Below, in pieces: positions 60,590-64,000 of a DNA stretch of 64,000 nucleotides (the first letter of the stretch is position 1; each line of letters starts with the position of its first letter). The notes beneath the pieces were generated by a model, which saw nothing but the letters and a program-made list of their open reading frames with translations, searched no databases and was not told where the DNA came from. The stretch spans positions 3,839,817-3,903,816 of the forward strand of contig LNAC01000232.1 in NCBI GenBank assembly GCA_002007465.1, given 5' to 3'. The DNA is from Ailurus styani. Taxonomy: Eukaryota > Chordata > Mammalia > Carnivora > Ailuridae. Both the position numbers and the translations under genes were made by a program.

Positions 60590-60790
60590 TTTCCAAGGTT
60601 CAGATTTAAGTTCAAATCTGCCATTATTATCTCTGAGGCAATGACCATGTTATTTAACTCTGTCTCAGTTTTCCTTGCTCTTACATCAGGTCAACCATGA
60701 CACCAGCCTCAGTGGGTTGACAGGAGGTTGAAATGAGATGATGGGTAAAAACCACTTAGCCTGGCATGTAGTAACCACTCAAAACATTTT
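60590..60790 (+). repeat. MIR, sense
   Basis: 'ttcaaatctgccattattat', 'aactctgtctcagttttcct', 'ggttgaaatgagatgatggg' and 'tagcctggcatgtagtaacc' follow MIR order. Confidence 0.8.
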
Positions 60791-61299
60791 CAATTTTTGA
60801 TGATATCCTTATTGTTATCTATGAAGATTAGTTATCTCGTAAATTGTGAAGATGGTTCTCTCCTCACCAAGGTGTTAGTGACAACGTTTTAAACTATTTT
60901 TAAGGTGGGTGGAGACAAAATTTGTGTGCTAAATGAATACATGGCCACTGCTTAAACTTCACTTTTAATGGTTGAAAAACTCAAGGAGGCCAAATTATAA
61001 TTTACAAGTAACACAAACATCTCGATATTATGGTCACTACTGGGAAAATCTAAGTCTGTCTAAATGACATCTCCTCTGATATTATTAAATAATTTCTGTG
61101 GCTATAACTTCATGGAAAAAATCTATAAGCTATTATTAACTCCATGATCATCTCACCAAACTCTGTTGGACTTCATCACTTCATTGATACAATACTAACA
61201 TCATTTGATATTGATTGATATGATGAGTAAGAAATAAAAGTGGCCAATATACATATGGAAAGGTATTACACCACTAATTATCAGATAATTGCATATTAG

Positions 61300-61720
61300 A
61301 GATTACTTTGGGTTATCAGCTTGGCAAAAATTAAGAATATGGGACAATACCTTGATGCTATTGAGGGTATGGTGAAACTGGCACTCTCATACGTGGTTGG
61401 TAGGAGTATTCATTGGCGCAAACTTGTAGAGGCCAATTTGGGGGAAAAAAAAGTTCTGTTAACATAGTCTTTGACCCAGCATTCCACTTGAATTTTGTTC
61501 CACTTGAAACGAAGATGTTTGCACGTGCATGCTCACTGCAGTATTATGATGACAAAAAATTGGAAACTACCTATACGTCTAACAGTAAAGAAATGCTTAA
61601 ATAAATTATGGTGGAGCTGTACACTGGGACTCTATACACCCATTAAAAAGGATTCAATAGATCTATTTGTTATGGAAAGATGTCCATGATCCATACTGGA
61701 TACCATTTTTATATTTAAAA
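61300..61720 (+). repeat. Old L1 3' region, sense
   Basis: 'ggtgaaactggcactctcat', 'ctttgacccagcattccact', 'actgcagtattatgatgaca' and 'aaataaattatggtggagct' are the usual L1 end motifs. It is non-coding. Confidence 0.7.
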
Positions 61721-61779
61721 AGTGTATGCATAGAAAAAATATGGTTATATATATCTGTATAAGTCTATCTAACTTTCTA

Positions 61780-62165
61780 AAAGCAGCTTTATTATGGTTT
61801 AATTTATACACCATAAAATTTCCCATTGTAAGTGTACAATCCAATGATTTTTAGTAAATGTATACAGTTGTGCAATGATCACCACAATCCAGGGGCGCCT
61901 GGATGGCACAGTCGGTTAAGCATCCAACTCTTGGTTTCAGCTCAGGTCATGATCTCATGGTCTTGGGATCTGGTGGCCTGTGGGGCTCCCATCTCCACAC
62001 TCTGCAGTCAGTGGGGAGTATGCTTGGGGTTCTCTCCCTCTCCTTCTGCCCCTCTTCATGTGCTCTCTCTCAAATAAATAAATCTTAAGAAAAATTACCA
62101 CCATCCAGTTTTAGAACTTTTTTGTTACACACCCACCCTCAAATTTCCCTCATGCTCATAGACTT
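61780..62165 (-). repeat. L1 3' UTR, antisense, split by a SINE
   Basis: 'ggtttaatttatacaccata' and 'gtaaatgtatacagttgtgc' on the left, 'tccagttttagaactttttt' on the right. The text is continuous once the Can-SINE at 61893-62093 is removed. Confidence 0.75.
61893..62093 (+). mobile_element. Can-SINE in L1, 15-bp TSD
   Basis: gggcgcctggatggcacagt head and caaataaataaatcttaaga tail. The TSD is atcaccacaatccag (from 61878) and attaccaccatccag (62094-62108). Confidence 0.95.
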
Positions 62166-62299
62166 AACTTTTCACAGTGTCTAGGACGGGGGTGAAGGTG
62201 GGGTGGAAAGCTGGAGGAGAGAATGACAGGCAGCTGTGTAGTTTGTCATTTCTATATTATTTGAATTAATTTACAACAAGGATATGCTTGCTGTCTTTT

Positions 62300-62760
62300 A
62301 ATATGAGAAAACAGTAAAGGTTTTTCTGTCTTGAAAAGAACAAAAAAGAGGAAACAGATTCATACCCTTTGACCCAAATCTACTTCTGGTAATTTATTCC
62401 AAGGAAATAATCAAATACATGGAAAAGACTTGTGAACAAAAGTATTTATCATTGTTTTATCTAAAACAGAGAAAAGTTCTAAGTAATCTAAATATCTCAT
62501 GATGGAAGAAAATAATTACTAATAATACTGGAATATGGAAAGTATAGGATATAAACTTTTATATGCAATACAATTTTATCCCTGTAAAAAAAAAAGTTAC
62601 TGCACAACCAAAAAATTCTGTTTGGAAATACTGTATGTATAATAAAATCTTACCAACGATGATCTCTGGATGGTAGAATTATAGTACTTTTTATTCTTTG
62701 TGCATTTCTTAATTTTCTGTAATGAGTATGTTACCTTTACATCTAGTGCCACCTACATAA
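62300..62760 (+). repeat. Old L1 3' UTR, sense
   Basis: 'acccaaatctacttctggta', 'ggaaataatcaaatacatgg' and 'ctttgtgcatttcttaattt' follow the ME-type L1 3' UTR pattern. Confidence 0.6.
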
Positions 62761-63056
62761 ATGACACTAACTAGAATGGGTTGGTACTGTTTTCACAGGT
62801 GTATACATTTTTCAAAACAGTAAATGTTTATTTAATATATGTGCAACTTATCGCATGCCAATTACACCTCAGTAAAACCATTTAAAAGACAAGGGGATCT
62901 TGAAAAGCAAAATCATCATAACCTTCTTACTAAAAGAGGGGTTTATGATGCCATTTTGGAGCTGGAGGGCAAAATGGTTAGGGAAGGGTATGTGGGTACT
63001 GTATAGATAGCAACACAACCTTTGCTCCAGATAACCAGTCAACCTACCTACTACCC

Positions 63057-63115
63057 CTTCCTCCCTCCCTCCCTTCCTTCCTTCCCCCCTTCCCTCCCTC
63101 CCTTCCTTCCTTCCT
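63057..63115 (+). repeat. (CCTT)n / (CCCT)n microsatellite
   Basis: Interrupted cctccctccc and ttccttcc units over about 59 bp. Confidence 0.93.
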
Positions 63116-63474
63116 GGGATCTGCTTCCCCATTAAATGTCTGGAACGCTGCCAGGTTCTTGGATACCAAGATGAACAACAAATCTGCGGTAGGAGGTGAA
63201 GGCAGGTCACCAGCGGGTGATTCCAGCCAATGCCCACAGTCTTCCACTAATGCTGCCCAAGGGGGCCAGAGCCAGGTCAAGAAGTGAAGTTCTTAGTAAA
63301 TGGTTCAGATGGAGTCACGAAGGGTGGCACCAGGGTTAGGACTGTGGAAGTGGATAGGAGAAGGTAGATGACCCTCGAGGGAGTGTGGTGGTCAACTCTT
63401 GAGAAGTGGGCTTAAGCAACATTTATGTATCAATGCCTCTCTCTTACCTGCACACTTGTACCAATAGCAAGAAC

Positions 63475-63650
63475 TAAAATCGAGCGTTTGCCTATGCAGG
63501 CACCATGTTAAGGGCTTATATCTATTGTCTCATTGATTCTTCGCCACAACTCTCCCAGGTCTGCATTTCACCATGAAGAAACTAAAGCTCGGAGAGGTTA
63601 CCCGCCCAAGGTCACAGAGCTGGCAAGCTCTGGCTCCAAAGCTCCCCGCC
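63475..63650 (-). repeat. MIR, antisense
   Basis: 'caggcaccatgttaagggct', 'cattgattcttcgccacaac', 'tcggagaggttacccgccca' and 'aggtcacagagctggcaagc' follow reverse MIR order. Confidence 0.85.
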
Positions 63651-63739
63651 ACAAAACATACTCCCTTCTCACAATACTCTGGGACCCCTTCGAGAGAGAA
63701 AAGTTCCACTTTCGGCCCCAAACATCAGCTCAGCTTTCA

Positions 63740-64000
63740 CTCTACAAATTTTCCAGACCCAGAACGGAGGCAACATCGGCTAGCACAACCAACAGGGTCG
63801 TTCGTGCCCGCCCGGCAACGCCACCAGAGCGGTGGGCTGACAAGGATTTGGGGCTTGGAGGGCAAACCGGGAGCGATCGTCAAAGGGCGTGAAGCCCTGG
63901 CGCCCAAACCGCACGCCCCTCCAGGCTGCGCGCAAGCCCCTCCCGGCCACCACAAGGCGGAGCCCAACGCGCGTGCGCGGGGCCAGAGGGGACGCCCCCG
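63740..64000 (+). promoter_or_regulatory. CpG-rich block, start of a CpG-island promoter (probably SLK)
   Basis: CpG frequency and GC content rise sharply up to the window edge. The text includes cgcgcgtgcgcg at about 63968-63979, close to the NRF1 motif. No coding sequence is visible. In human the gene upstream of STN1 in head-to-head orientation is SLK, a Ste20-like kinase on the opposite strand, so its promoter is expected here. The gene assignment is inference from synteny only. Confidence 0.6.

Noticed and set aside
30771..61904. Regularly recurring near-identical blocks resembling a repeat array
   Set aside because: The blocks are dispersed SINEs in both orientations with TSDs and irregular spacing; this is not a CRISPR array.
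63533..63892. 119-codon plus-strand ORF near the right CpG block
   Set aside because: Its first third is an antisense MIR and the rest GC-rich promoter-type sequence; no domain is recognised.

Overview
This window is nuclear DNA from a mammal, almost certainly a caniform carnivore and most likely a mustelid or a close relative. The main evidence is about 35 Can-SINEs: tRNA-Lys-derived elements that start near ggcgcctgggtggctcag and end in an AAATAAAT/A tail. No other mammal group carries these. There are no operons, bacterial genes or CRISPR arrays. Most open reading frames of 60-160 codons are chance frames in introns, SINEs or L1 remnants.

The one clear protein-coding gene is STN1 (OBFC1), a subunit of the telomere and replication CST complex, on the minus strand. 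Six coding exons are present: C1 24318-24450, C2 17642-17737, C3 11673-11741, C4 6528-6695, C5 5703-5817 and C6 1961-2135. They join with consistent splice phases into 252 codons, which cover the start codon, the whole OB-fold and the beginning of the winged-helix half. The remaining 3' exons (roughly 117 residues by comparison with human) lie beyond position 1. The promoter sits in a CpG island at about 24.83-25.86 kb. That island contains an assembly gap of 492 Ns.

Region by region: 1-24.5 kb is STN1 exons and introns, with nine Can-SINEs, an old antisense L1, MIRs, and a processed GAPDH pseudogene at 14.8-16.1 kb. From 24.8 to 25.9 kb is the STN1 CpG island. From 26 to 63.7 kb is intergenic sequence packed with Can-SINEs, L1, L2 and MIR fragments, LTR and ERV remnants, DNA transposons and microsatellites. 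I see no supported gene there. From 63.74 to 64 kb a second CpG-rich block begins. By human synteny (STN1 minus, SLK plus, head to head) it is probably the SLK promoter, but no SLK coding sequence is inside the window.

I did not find a previously undescribed biological system. The most unusual observations are structural: an 84-bp segment of an L1 copied 3.3 kb away into an LTR-like element at about 95% identity; a 42-bp L1 insertion with its own target-site duplication; nested and inverted SINE pairs, one set flanking two STN1 exons; a palindromic DNA element; and the promoter gap next to an 11-bp GC-rich tandem repeat. Repeat family names come from recognising consensus motifs by eye; boundaries are approximate unless a target-site duplication (TSD) is given.
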